Positions 1 through 11,526 of a DNA stretch of 64,000 bases are shown here, piece by piece. Numbering within the stretch: position 1 is the stretch's first letter; each line of letters opens with the position of its first letter. Position numbers and translations under genes: made by a program. The notes under the pieces were generated by a model, which worked only from the letters and a program-made list of their open reading frames with translations, did not search any database and was not told the DNA's origin. Source of the stretch: Pomphorhynchus laevis (lineage: Eukaryota > Acanthocephala > Palaeacanthocephala > Echinorhynchida > Pomphorhynchidae). The DNA is taken from NCBI GenBank assembly GCA_012934845.2, contig WNNJ02003084.1, forward strand, positions 1-64,000. Direction: 5' to 3'.

Positions 1-733
1 AATCGCATCAGAAATTTTTTATTAATTAATACAATTTAATATTAATTTGTAAAAATATGTATTAATTAAATAATGCATATTATTATGTATTAACAATTTA
101 TTGAATTATGAAAAAACTAAAACAAGCGCATGATTTTAAAAATGTTTATTCTATACAATTTTGGTATTGAATTATCTCAAATTACGAATTTTTTTGAAAG
201 ATTAAAAATAAATAAACAGAAAGAGATAATAACTTAATTATGTTAAGAATATAATGATGATAATATAATGTTAATAATATAATTATGTTAGAATATATAT
301 ATACTACACATGTTAAAAATATAAGAATAAATCAATAATTTAACTTTTATATAATTCGCTCAATAAAAGATTTAATTATATTTAATTTATCTTAAAAATA
401 TTAATCACGACTTGTTTTATAAATGTTTTACAAATTATTAATAATTAACTACAATTTTATAATATTATAAGATAATTATGCATTTTTTGACTTGATTGCA
501 ATTGTGAACTGAAATTTTAATGGTTGTAGCACGACATTAACATTATATAATTGTTATATAATCATCAAGCACTAAAATGCATCACATAGTTACACCTAAT
601 GTAACTTAATTTCCACGTTATGGATTAACAATTTGCCTAACAGAAGTAGAAATCAGATCAGATAACTGAGTCTACGTTTTTATACTATTTATAAATTAAA
701 AACAATGCTAAATAAAATAGGTAATTAAATAAT
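1..733. repeat. Duplicated blocks A (1-238) and B (303-733), copy 1
   Basis: Block A recurs at 4387-4640 and block B at 4808-5247, nearly base for base and in the same orientation. The linker between A and B differs between copies (about 65 versus 165 bp). Block B stops 4 bp before the ATG of the cysteine-repeat gene, so the gene itself is not in the second copy. Positions about 485-545 inside B resemble the non-tRNA part of the SINE at 6.0-7.5 kb (shared GAACTGAAATT and TGTAGCACGACATTA), so B carries an old SINE remnant. No coding potential is seen here. Confidence 0.85.
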
Positions 734-736
734 ATA

Positions 737-1456
737 ATGTTGAGATCACACTGCTTCGAACACAATTTAGATTATTCGAAGCAACTGAGGGTTTGTATAT
801 CAAGGAAAGAAAATAAAATTAAATCGGTGTTGATAAATAAAACATCAGAATATAAAAAGGAGCTTATCAAAAGAACGGAAAATGACAGATTTCAACTTTA
901 CCAGCTAAGATCATGTATTGCAATTGGATTGGACTATGATCCAATTAAGGAAGAATGTACAAGGTACCCTGAAGAAATAAATTATATAAATTTCTATAAA
1001 CCATTTGAAATAGAACAGATGAAGATAGCTTGTATTAACGGTAGGCGAATATACCTCGAGCATTTAAACTTTTGCCCACATGAAATGACCGATTATCAAA
1101 AAGCTTTACTTAACATGAACTTAAACAACGATAAAATTAGGTTTGTGAGAGAATATTGTGAGAGTAAGGGTATGCAATTCAATTATGCAATTAAGGTATG
1201 CGTACGCAAGACATTTGACAACGTTAAATCAAAAAAACCGAAAAACATGCACACAGAAGAAATACTTGAGAAATTTTGTAAAACTAATGGAGAGATATAC
1301 AATAAAACAGTGGATAAGTGTCAATCTAGATTTGATACGCACTATATTCGTGCAAGCCAAATAAAGAAAATGTGTCACAAAAGCGAACTTGAATACGACG
1401 ATAGAATTGGGTTTTGTGTGCTGCCCAGATTTTTAGATGAAATTAATTTCGTCTAA
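737..1456 (+). CDS. Protein with six C-X6-[YF]-X6-C repeats, unknown function
   Basis: A 239-residue open frame starting at an ATG. All twelve cysteines fall in six pairs exactly 14 residues apart (6/20, 60/74, 99/113, 141/155, 181/195, 213/227). The aromatic residue is always 7 after the first cysteine: Y in five repeats, F in the fourth. Repeats are 32-54 residues apart, joined by lysine-rich linkers. This regularity under otherwise random sequence argues for a real protein whose repeats each probably form a disulfide loop. No signal peptide is visible at the given ATG, so a secretory leader would need an upstream exon. The frame is open only 4 codons upstream of the ATG. Block B ends just before the ATG and block C begins within the last seven codons, so the gene sits between duplicated flanks but is not duplicated itself. 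I do not recognise the family. Confidence 0.65.
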   Translation: MLRSHCFEHNLDYSKQLRVCISRKENKIKSVLINKTSEYKKELIKRTENDRFQLYQLRSCIAIGLDYDPIKEECTRYPEEINYINFYKPFEIEQMKIACINGRRIYLEHLNFCPHEMTDYQKALLNMNLNNDKIRFVREYCESKGMQFNYAIKVCVRKTFDNVKSKKPKNMHTEEILEKFCKTNGEIYNKTVDKCQSRFDTHYIRASQIKKMCHKSELEYDDRIGFCVLPRFLDEINFV

Positions 1457-1663
1457 AAATAAAATAATTTTGTAGCGCAGATCATGCATTTGCACTGATT
1501 TTAAAAGCTAATCGTATGCATACTTTGAACTCAATAAATCTAAAAAATTTTGTTTGATATTATACCAATTCGGTTGATTATTTAATATTTTAAATTAATT
1601 ATTAATAATTAATTATTAATATTTTAAATTAATTATTAATAATTAATTATTAATATTTATATT
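1437..1663. repeat. Duplicated block C, copy 1
   Basis: Starts inside the last codons of the cysteine-repeat gene and recurs at 3274-3512. It ends in a 37-bp tandem repeat built from TATTTTAAATTAATTATTAA, with two units here and three in the other copy. Confidence 0.85.
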
Positions 1664-2898
1664 AATAATCGTGTTATCGATTGACATCTTTTCGTATTAA
1701 AAGACGATAAACATTTAAATTCATACACTAAGAATAAAGAACTTTAAAAGATCAAATACTAAAATTTTAATCTGAAAAATATTACTTTAAAAAAATAAAA
1801 TATGACATTTAAATTTTAAAATAATATGAATATAAATTATATTGAAAATCTCACATAAATAAAGTAATTTAAAGAATAAACGGGAATTAATTTAGGGGAA
1901 TAAACGATAAAAATAAACTTTATTATAATTAAGATGCAGGAAACCTTTAAATCAGACAAGCTTTCGTCAGCCACGTATTCTTCAAGACGACTCGAAGATG
2001 TGGCAGAGTATAAAAAAGTTTTCAATTTTTTTAGGTATTGATGTGAACATCATAAACATTTGTGTCTAAAATTAGTTTTGATACGAAAGCAATTATAAAC
2101 ATAAAAGATATTATTTATTATTTTTGCTTTATTATCAGAAATAAATTGTGCAGTTACTATTTTTGACATCATCCTTACAGTAATTACGGGAATTAACGGT
2201 TTTATTGCAAATCAATTACATTCAATTAGATTTCGTTAAAATTAAAAATTAAATAAATTAATGTTAAAATAGACCACTAAAAATAATTTGATAACTGATC
2301 GGTTCCAGTTAATCTACATAGATAAGATGTCAAATTATTTAAATTTAAAAAGCATTTTGAACATGTAATACATGCTCGAAGTAATGAATAAATGCATGAT
2401 GTCAATATGTAAAATAAATTAGTATTCGAAAAATGTAATGAGGCTGTAGGCATTCAATACAAATAGAACAGTTTATCAATTACCAATTTGCAATTACTAT
2501 TTTTGATATCATAGTAATCAATACAATTTGCAATTATGCATATTAAAACTTTAATATGACAAAATATTTAAAATATTTAACAAAATATTGCAAACGTATT
2601 GCAAAATATTGCTAAATTTCCTTTACAGACTGTAATCTGTAGAGGACTAAAATTATCCTCTACAGACTACAGTCTGTAGAGGAAATATCTTAAATATAAA
2701 CTTAATGAATAATATTGATATAATCTTAATTTAGATAAATTAATGAATATAAATTGATAATTTTATTTGTAATAAATATTAATTAATATTAATAAAACTA
2801 TAGATCAATGAATTATAAATTAATAAAATTAAGTATGCCACTTGTATTTGATAGCCAATATTATTATGTAATTATGTTAAATATGTAATTATTTAATT
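1664..2898. other. AT-rich non-coding stretch
   Basis: No convincing gene. A small inverted repeat at about 2620-2685 is built on CTCTACAGACT / AGTCTGTAGAG and could form a hairpin. The rest is low-complexity A/T. Confidence 0.6.
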
Positions 2899-3249
2899 AC
2901 TCTAAATAAATTATATTCTATTCTATATATATAATATACCGAAAACGTTGCAAGAAAAATTTGCTTATCTCTCGAAATATGTTCAAGTCAACGACGTTTA
3001 TGTAACCGACGATCAGTTTGTGATTATTTGATTATTGTCATGTATCTATTAAAGTGAAGCCTTTATTGACCTTTTATGTTTTTATCTGATATGTCGTATT
3101 TTCTTATTATCTTGTATTCGATTATAATAAATATCAAATTAAATCGTGAATGATTTAATTTATTGAATGATTCCAATTAATTGCGATTACCATCAGTTGT
3201 AGTTATTAATTAACTATTTTATTTCTATTTACTTGATAATATTGCAAAA
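2899..3249. repeat. Duplicated block D, copy 1
   Basis: 351 bp, nearly identical to 3950-4300. Non-coding. Confidence 0.85.
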
Positions 3250-3273
3250 CAAATTAATAAAATGAAAAAATTA

Positions 3274-3512
3274 ATGAAATTAATTTCGTCTAAAAATAAA
3301 ATTATTTTGTAGCGCAGATCATGCATTTGCACTGATTTTAAAAGCTAATCGTATGCATACTTTGAACTCAATAAATCTAAAAAATTTTGTTTGATATTAT
3401 ACCAATTCGGTTGATTATTTAATATTTTAAATTAATTATTAATAATTAATTATTAATATTTTAAATTAATTATTAATAATTAATTATTAATATTTTAAAT
3501 TAATTATTAATA
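3274..3512. repeat. Duplicated block C, copy 2
   Basis: Second copy of 1437-1663. It begins with the last codons of the cysteine-repeat gene, but the rest of that gene is absent upstream. Confidence 0.85.
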
Positions 3513-3949
3513 ATTACAGATTTATTATGTTATTAGATAAGCATTTATTATGCTTGTTTTTGGGAATTCTGCTGGTATGGGAACGATTGGACTCTTTACA
3601 AATCATGGTCAATTGGCAAAATCATACTGGCGATTATATATAGCCAATAGAGTTAAAAAGTCTTGGTTATTAAAATTCTTACAATCTAAAATACGTACAG
3701 AAGACTAAGGAAGACACACACGACATATAACTAAGGAAGACACAAACGACAATTGCGACAGATGGAGCAAATGAATGCAAGCAAAACTATTTCAAGAACA
3801 TCCAACCGAGTAATGTCTACTTCTTCACGCTGCTGTTCCTAAAACAGTAAAAACTCAATATGTTGAAATTGCATCTCTGCTAAGGCTGGCCGTACTTGCG
3901 TAGACTGATTTGCTCAAAACTGTGAATAAATTGAACAAAATGTGAATAA
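3513..3949. other. Unique spacer between blocks C' and D'
   Basis: 437 bp that replaces the 1664-2898 spacer of the first copy. No gene recognised; no similarity to the window's retroelements seen. Confidence 0.5.
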
Positions 3950-4300
3950 ACTCTAAATAAATTATATTCTATTCTATATATATAATATACCGAAAACGTT
4001 GCAAGAAAAATTTGCTTATCTCTCGAAATATGTTCAAGTCAACGACGTTTATGTAACCGACGATCAGTTTGTGATTATTTGATTATTGTCATGTATCTAT
4101 TAAAGTGAAGCCTTTATTGACCTTTTATGTTTTTATCTGATATGTCGTATTTTCTTATTATCTTGTATTCGATTATAATAAATATCAAATTAAATCGTGA
4201 ATGATTTAATTTATTGAATGATTCCAATTAATTGCGATTACCATCAGTTGTAGTTATTAATTAACTATTTTATTTCTATGTACTTGATAATATTGCAAAA
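3950..4300. repeat. Duplicated block D, copy 2
   Basis: Second copy of 2899-3249, one mismatch visible in the last 30 bases. Confidence 0.85.
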
Positions 4301-4386
4301 TAATCAAATTTGATTGATATAATACTTTAGTAAAATATACAAATTTTACGAAAATTTAATATGCTGGAATATTTCTCAATTTATTG

Positions 4387-5247
4387 TAAATTATCTATAT
4401 TTTTAATCGCATCAGAAATTTTTTATTAATTAATACAATTTAATATTAATTTGTAAAAATATGTATTAATTAAATAATGCATATTATTATGTATTAACAA
4501 TTTATTGAATTATGAAAAAACTAAAACAAGCGCATGATTTTAAAAATGTTTATTCTATACAATTTTGGTATTGAATTATCTCAAATTACGAATTTTTTTG
4601 AAAGATTAAAAATAAATAAACAGAAAGAGATAATAACTTAATTTAATTACATGATATGTTAAATACCTATGTTAAAATAACTGTTTTAATGTAATTACAA
4701 TACCGTTAAAACGACAATAGTAACAATAGTCGGTTATAACGAATTTTATCAAAATAATTTAATTTTAATAATTTAATGCTGTAAATGGATTTATAACTCT
4801 GTCGACCACTACACATGTTAAAAATATAAGAATAAATCAATAATTTAACTTTTATATAATTCGCTCAATAAAAGATTTAATTATATTTAATTTATCTTAA
4901 AAATATTAATCACGACTTGTTTTATAAATGTTTTATATAGTTTACAAATTATTAATAATTAACTACAATTTTATAATATTATAAGATAATTATGCATTTT
5001 TTGACTTGATTGCAATTGTGAACTGAAATTTTAATGGTTGTAGCACGACATTAACATTATATAATTGTTATATAATCATCAAGCACTAAAATGCATCACA
5101 TAGTTACACCTAATGTAACTTAATTTCCACGTTATGGATTAACAATTTGCCTAACAGAAGTAGAAATCAGATCAGATAACTGAGTCTACGTTTTTATACT
5201 ATTTATAAATTAAAAACAATGCTAAATAAAATAGGTAATTAAATAAT
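4387..5247. repeat. Duplicated blocks A' and B'
   Basis: A' (4387-4640) and B' (4808-5247) match 1-238 and 303-733. B' has a 9-nt insertion. Immediately after B', where copy 1 has the cysteine-repeat gene, this copy has the retroelement RNase H fragment. The order A B gene C D / C' D' / A' B' fits a tandem array of one unit with internal losses. Confidence 0.85.
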
Positions 5248-5291
5248 AAATAATTAATTTATGGTGCTTGTAAATTATTTCTCTGGGAATT

Positions 5292-5783
5292 TTGAAATCG
5301 CCAGTCTCTAGTCGCCAAGGAATGCGTTTGAGAGGTCTGATAAACTATTATCTACCTTTCTTTTCCACTGCGCACAAGCTCCTATACCAGGATGAGCCAT
5401 GGCAGTCCTGGTTTCTGGAGTGGCTCATTGATAAGGAGCCCCTGACTCTACCTAAACAACAAAGAGCATGCCATGAAAAAATCTTCGTGGATGCTACCCA
5501 AAATCAAATTGGGATTGTTGGTTTAGAAGGGAAGGTACACACATATGATTTACCATATAAACTTCCAATTTTTGAGGCTGAGCTCTTAGCCGCCTGGTGT
5601 GGTCATCAACTATACCCAGACGCTGAGATATATACCGATAACATCGGGGTGTATTACTCAGTCCTCAAAGGGAGAGCGAAAACGGTTCCAATGGGGAATC
5701 TTTTCCTACAGGAATTGCATGGTACTCCTATACAATGGATATCAACGGATAAAAATCCGGCAGACATTCCTAGTCGTTGGTAG
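5292..5783 (+). pseudogene. Retroelement polymerase fragment: thumb plus RNase H
   Basis: The 163-codon open frame has no ATG start and begins directly after block B', so it is a fragment. An RT-thumb-like start (RLRGLINYYLPFF) is followed by an RNase H with its four acidic positions in order: IFVDAT, AELLAAW, YTDN and NPADIPSR. The D3-D4 distance (about 47 residues) and the NPAD-PSR ending resemble pararetroviral/hepadnavirus-like and BEL/Pao RNases H more than Ty3/gypsy. I cannot assign the family. No upstream RT catalytic domain and no downstream integrase is present. Base composition is less AT-rich than the flanks, fitting a later insertion. Confidence 0.65.
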
Positions 5784-5960
5784 TTACCGCGACACTCTCC
5801 TTTTTGCTTGTTTCTACATCTTCTGACATCACAGCTAATTTCCCACATAGCTACGTGTCTTCCGTGTCGATTTTATCTACTCAGAATCACACGCGATATC
5901 ACTTCGTCTGACAGCGAAGGCAGAAGAAGTATTTTTCAAGAAAAAGCAGCTACGTAGCTA

Positions 5961-7540
5961 TTTTGGTAGGGGATCGTATTCTAACGATCTATTAGAAACC
6001 TACCTAGTTGTTTGATCCGCTAGCCGGATCACTGATTTTTCATGCTGCCACTTGCATTGAATGTTTTTAATTTAACTTGATTACATCTGTGAGCTGAAAT
6101 TCTTCTGATTGTAGCACGACATTATCCTCACAGGTATTGTTCCTATTCTTGATACAGCAGGACGCTACTAATCAGTCTGGGTGGGTCTCATCAGCTGCTG
6201 ACCCAGACCTACATTTCACGTATCGACCCTAATTATCTGCTTACTCCGTACACTGGCACTGATTTGAACTCAGTACGTCTGTATCGCGATTCAACTCAAC
6301 ATCCACTTGGCTGGCTGCTCCAATAGTGCAGATATACATTTCTGTATATTATTTTTGGTAAGGCATCGTATTCTAACGATCTATTAGAAACCTACCTAGT
6401 TGTTTGATCCGCTAGCCGGATCACTGATTTTTCATGCTGCCACTTGCATTGAATGTTTTTAATTTAACTTGATTACATCTGTGAGCTGAAATTCTTCTGA
6501 TTGTGGCACGACATTATCCTCACAGGTATTGTTCCTATTCTTGATACAGCAGGACGCTACTAATCAGTCTGGGTGGGTCTCATCAGCTGCTGACCCAGAC
6601 CTACATTTCACGTTTCGACCCTTATTTTCTGCTTTCTCCGTACACTGGTGCTGATCGGATTAGAACTCAGGACGTCTGTATCGCGATTCAACGCTACATC
6701 CACTAAGCTGGCTGCTCCAGTGGTGTAGATATACATTTCTGTATATTGCTTTTGGTAGGGGATCGTATTCTAACGATCTATTAGAAACCTACCTAGTTGT
6801 TTGATCCGCTAGCCGGATCACTGATTTTTCATGCTGCCACTTGCATTGAATGTTTTTAATTTAACTTGATTACATCTGTGAGCTGAAATTCTTCTGATTG
6901 TGGCACGACATTATCCTCACAGGTATTGTTCCTATTCTTGATACAGCAGGACGCTACTAATCAGTCTGGGTGGGTCTCATCAGCTGCTGACCCAGACCTA
7001 CATTTCACATTTCGACCCTTATTTTCTGCTTTCTCCGTACACTGGTGCTGATCGGATTAGAACTCAGGACGTCTGTATCGCGATTCAACGCTACATCCAC
7101 TAAGCTGGCTGCTCCAGTGGTGTAGATATACATTTCTGTATATTGCTTTTGGTAGGGGATCGTATTCTAAGGATCTATTAGAAACCTACCTAGTTGTTTG
7201 ATCCGCTAGCCGGATCACTGATTTTTCATGCTGCCACTTGCATTGAATGTTTTTAATTTAACTTGATTACATCTGTGAGCTGAAATTCTTCTGATTGTGG
7301 CACGACATTATCCTCACAGGTATTGTTCCTATTCTTGATGCAGTAGGACGCTACTAATCAGACTGAGTGGGTCTCATCAGCTGCTGACCCAGACCTACAT
7401 TTCACGTACCCACCCTTATTTTCTGCTTTCTCCGTACACTTGTGCTGATTGAATTTAAACTCAGGACTTCTGTATCGTGATTTAACGTTACATCCACTAG
7501 GGTGGCTGCTCCAGTGATGTAGATATACATTTATTACTTT
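5961..7540 (-). repeat. Tandem array of a tRNA-derived SINE, four units
   Basis: Units start at 5961, 6353, 6750 and 7147 (periods 392, 397, 397 bp), all in minus-strand orientation. The minus strand of each unit opens with a tRNA-like head: an A-box-like AGCTTAGTGG and a B box GAGTTCTAATCC. A ~280-bp body follows, ending in CCTACCAAAA. No poly-A separates units, so they are joined directly head to tail, unusual for SINEs and more like a satellite or a multimeric RNA copied back into DNA. The body holds hammerhead ribozyme segments (separate entry). Divergence between units is a few percent. Confidence 0.85.
6547..6621 (-). ncRNA. Split hammerhead ribozyme segments in SINE unit 2
   Basis: Read on the minus strand: GGGTC-GAAAC-G (6621-6611), an 8-nt strand (6600-6593), CAGCAG-CTGATGA-GACCC (6592-6575), its 8-nt complement (6574-6567), then CGTC-CTGCTG (6556-6547). 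GGGTC pairs with GACCC (helix II), CAGCAG with CTGCTG (helix I) and ACG with CGT (helix III), each abutting the correct core residues. The linear order is GAAAC, CTGATGA, GTC rather than CTGATGA, GAAAC, GTC. Unit 1 has GATAC, unit 3 GAAAT and unit 4 has lost GAAAC, so only unit 2 keeps a full core. Predicted cleavage after the C at 6553. Confidence 0.6.
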
Positions 7541-7925
7541 TGATTAGTAGCCTCCTGATGTATCAAGAATAGAAACAGTACCGGTGAGGATAATGTCGTG
7601 CCACAATCAGAAGAATTTCAGCTCACGGATGTTATTGCATCTGTGAGCTAGCGGATCACAATAAGGTAGGTTTCTAATAGATTGGTAGAATTTAATTTCC
7701 TACCAAAAGTTATATACATAAATGTATATCTACACCACTGGAGTAGCCATCCTAGTGGATGTGGCGTTGAAGTGCGATACCGATGTCCTGAGTTCGAATC
7801 CGATCCGCACCAGTATACGGAGTAAGCAGATTATAAGGGTATGTATGTCTGGGTCAGAAAGTGATAAGATCCATTCCAGTCTGTTTAGTAGCGTCCTGCT
7901 CTATCAAGAATAGGAACAATATTTG
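7541..7925 (+). repeat. tRNA-derived SINE, inverted copy
   Basis: Lies head-on against the minus-strand array. It holds the second half of one unit (about 7545-7705) and the first half of the next (about 7706-7925). The tRNA-like head is best preserved here: A-box region TAGCCATCCTAGTGG at 7744-7758 and B box GTTCGAATCC at 7792-7801. The hammerhead segments are decayed in this copy (the CTGATGA position reads AGTGATA). Open frames across it are fortuitous. Confidence 0.8.
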
Positions 7926-8387
7926 TACATTTTTTAAAGTATTTATTAATACTTTTAATAAAGTATTAATAAAGAATTTTTCTCTAACAGATTTTATTAA
8001 TCCATATTTATTTTAAATACCTAATGTTTTAATAAATCCTTAAAATATGGTATATCAATACACTTCAAATATTACTGTGCATAATACGATGTATTTTGAT
8101 TGAATATAAAGATGTAATAATTGGCATTATGATTCTATCATCGAATATACCGTTATACGGCATTTTAAATCTGCCATTTTGTCTTTCGGTTGCTGTTATT
8201 TTTATAAACGAGATTATCTAGAAAATATTATACGAATATGAATTAAAACCGATTCCGCGTGACATGTCCCTTAGTTTGTTCGTGATAGAGTCTCATATTA
8301 TTTTGTATCATATTATCGTTGAACATCTGCTTTACATGATATATCACCTTACTAAAATGGTTTAATAACATTCACACTATTAAATAT

Positions 8388-8830
8388 TCCGTGTTGGTAA
8401 AGTATGCTGTTGTTTTATCGATTTTCTGTAGATATTATTTTTTACTTCTAGTTTTGCTCTTCTGACCATGACATTACGGTATTCTGTTAACCAAGTTTAT
8501 GGTCAACGAACAATAAACTGGTAAACGGACTATAAACTAGCCAACGGACCATTTTACTTTACTGTGGTGGTCCGTATCCATGGCAAATATCTGCAAAATT
8601 TTTGCGGATATTATGATTTTACTTCTAGTTTTGCTACTCTGACCGTGACATTTTTAAGGCCCGTTGATCGTGTTTATGATCAACGGGTTATGAACTGGTC
8701 AACGTACTTTTTTTATTTGCCACGCTCCGTTCCCATGGGCAATATCTGCAAATTTTTTGCGGATATTTTGTTCTTACTTTTAGTTCTGCTTTTCTGACCA
8801 TGACATTTCCGGGTTCGTTCACCAAGTTTA
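8388..8830. repeat. Degenerate tandem repeat, three units of ~150-180 bp
   Basis: The landmark TTTTGCT..TCTGACC.TGACATT recurs at about 8453, 8630 and 8783. Each is preceded by a short inverted pair around AATATCTGCAAA..TTTGCGGATATT, followed by copies of GGTCAACG. Non-coding; a decayed minisatellite or fold-back array. Confidence 0.65.
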
Positions 8831-9051
8831 TAGTCAACAAATCATAAAATGATCCTTCCATTTTTAAATTTAATCGGTTTATTTAACATGATTTCTCTCT
8901 CATATTGAGTACCTAAATATACATGCATTTAGGAGAGCCAGATAGTTAAATATTTTATAAATATTATTAATTTTATTAATTACTATATAATATACCATAA
9001 TATATGTTAATATATAATATATTAATATATTATAATATAATATATTATATG

Positions 9052-10750
9052 AGAGACTCGACACACGTGAGGGAGAACGCGAAATTTATAGAATCGCTCG
9101 AACAATATACCGAAAAACGCAAGATATAGAAAAGTTTCATGGAATTAATGATCAAAACGGTGTCTTGCTTACCCGTAGGATGCAGGTATTAGAGCGATGG
9201 CGAACTCACTTCAATGATATATCCACCCATGAATTCGAACACCCACCCATCCCACATCTTCTTCCGATCGAAGGCTCAATTATGCCTAAATGAAAAACGC
9301 AAAAGCTACGGGGCCTGATGATGTAGTTTCAGAATTCTGGAAATCAAGTGTACATGATTCAACAAGGTGGTTGGTGCAATTTTTCAACCAAATAATCAAA
9401 GAAAGGGAGATAACTCTTGATTGGAGACGGAGCACAACCGTACCTATATGGAAACAGAAGGGAAATCCCGCCGACTGTTCAAATTACCGCCCGATTCGTC
9501 TCATTTCACACACCCTCAAGATTTTGGTACATGTGATAAACGATATGATAAGAAGTATAGTCAAGATATTCCCAAACCAATGTGGGTTTGTCAAGAAATG
9601 TGGCACTATCGATGCTATCCATGCCTTTCGCCTTCTTCTTGAAAACATCGAGAAAAACGGAAAGCTATATACTGTGCGTTCCTTGATCTTGAAAAGGCGT
9701 TCGATCGGGTCCCGCATGAAGTTATTTGGTACGGTTTGAGATTACACTTAGTCCCTAAAGAGATTGTTGAGTGGGTCAAGCTAATATACGAAGGATCAAC
9801 AAGCCAGGTATGTACGACAGTGGGATATACGGATGACTTCCCTTCCACCGTTGGAGTTCATCAAGTGTCTGCGCTGTCTCCGTTGCTATTCATCCTCGTT
9901 ATGGATGCCGTATCCAACAATCTAAACAGACAGTTTCCGTTGACGATTCTATATGCTGATGACGTCTTGCTTGCGTCCGTAGATAAAGATGACTTCCAAC
10001 AACAAATAAACTGCTGGGGATTCCGACTCAAGCAGTTCGGTCTACGCCAGAACGCGCGTAAAACGGAATACCTGACCACAAATATGAATAATGATCAACC
10101 ACTACAGTTTGGAAGGCACACACTGAACCGAACAACTGCGTTTAAATACCTTGGCTCTACCATAGCGGCAGATGGTAACCTACACGCAGAGGTCTCTTCT
10201 CGAGTAAATGCAGCCTGGATGAGTTGGAGGTTAGTTACAGGTATTCTCTGCGATCCAAAAATAAAAGACCGACTGAAGTCGAAAATTTACAAAACTGTAA
10301 TACGACCCGTAGTCCTCTACGGTGCTGAATATTAGCCAATATCAAAATATGAAGAACGCAAAGTTGCGCAATGGAGACAAAGATGATCCGATGAACAGCA
10401 GAAAAAACCTTAAAGGATCATGTCCGAACAAAGAAATTAGGAACCAGTTTGGCGTAGTGCCAATAATAGAAAACCTTTGCAAAAGGCAACTACAATGGTA
10501 CGGCCACGTTATCCGCGCAAGCAAACACCAACCATCAAATAAGTCCATCGCCGTGACAGTGGATGGAAAGCGTCCGATAGGAAGGCCGAAACTGTGATGG
10601 ATGGACGTCATACGTCATAATTTGATAAGTGTTAAACTGGAAGTAAAAGACGCCCTCGATAGAGCCCAAGTGGAGCCAACTCTCAAAAGCAGCGGACCTC
10701 GTTTCTACACAGGAAATACGCTAAAGAAAAAGAAGAGAAGAAGATAATAT
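9052..10750 (+). pseudogene. 5'-truncated RTE-clade LINE (reverse transcriptase)
   Basis: Reverse transcriptase of RTE type without its endonuclease domain. Motifs in order: KNAKATGPDDV near 9290, NYRPI with a following GF/GTIDA block near 9480-9620, LDLEKAFDRVPHEVIW near 9670-9730, SVGVHQ.SALSPLLF (first S now T) near 9850, LYADDVLLA near 9950, KYLGSTI near 10150, and the C-terminal LQWYGHVIRA...GKRPIGRPKL near 10490-10595. Frame breaks occur at about 9290, 9665-9736 and 10333 (stop in the YGAEC region). The AT-only tail from 10748 marks the 3' end. A near-identical partial copy lies at 61165-61865. Confidence 0.9.
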
Positions 10751-11526
10751 ATTAATATATATTAATATATTATATTGATATACTAGTTGTTTTTGTTTTG
10801 TTGGCTTATATAAATGTTATATTTTTATTTAGATATAACAGGAAAAGAACAGAAACATACTCGTTTCTTTTCAATGTATGTTTTGTTTTTATTTTGTTCT
10901 TTGAACTAATCGATATGTCTGTTTTCCTAAAATGGTATAAAAATGCACAAAGTTTAACAGTTACTGGTACAATTTTTGATGATAAACACAGTTATGTTTG
11001 AAAACTTTCATAAACCTTCTTCGATTTTGCTACAGTAAAATTTTTTGATTATCCAGCTGTTTTTTAATCAATTATATATTATTTGAAATAAATTTATAAA
11101 ATATATAAAATCTAATTAATGAATCTGCTTTGTCATCGATACTGCTAATTTCTTTGTAGGCCTGCATTTGTATTTTTTACAAATGATTGCAGATGAAATT
11201 ATTCTGTTGTTATACATCGCTATAATTTTATTCGAATATGCTGTTGCTAATAATGTGAACTCTGAAAGAATTAACAATTTATATTTAGTTAAGTTTCAGA
11301 AAATTATTTATTTTCCTAAAGTAAAAAATACTATTTTCTGACTTTGATAACCCACATAATGATTTCAATCAATTGGATATTTTGCGGAGTCCACATTTTT
11401 TATCGCTTTATATTTGTTCTATAATTGCTAAAGTTATCGCAATTTTTGCCTCTTCCCTTTTAACCAAAAAATAATTAATACAACATAAATTGTCATTTAT
11501 CAAATGATACCATTTATCAAATGAAT
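10751..11526. other. AT-rich spacer
   Basis: No gene recognised. An open stretch at about 10830-11001 (ends HSYV) has no ATG context, homologue or splice pattern I can defend. Confidence 0.4.

Noticed and set aside
7770-7805. Possible functional tRNA gene
   Set aside because: A and B boxes are present, but no cloverleaf with a paired acceptor stem can be drawn; it is a SINE head.
7722-7913. 63-codon open frame
   Set aside because: It overlaps the tRNA-like head of the SINE; coding is coincidental.
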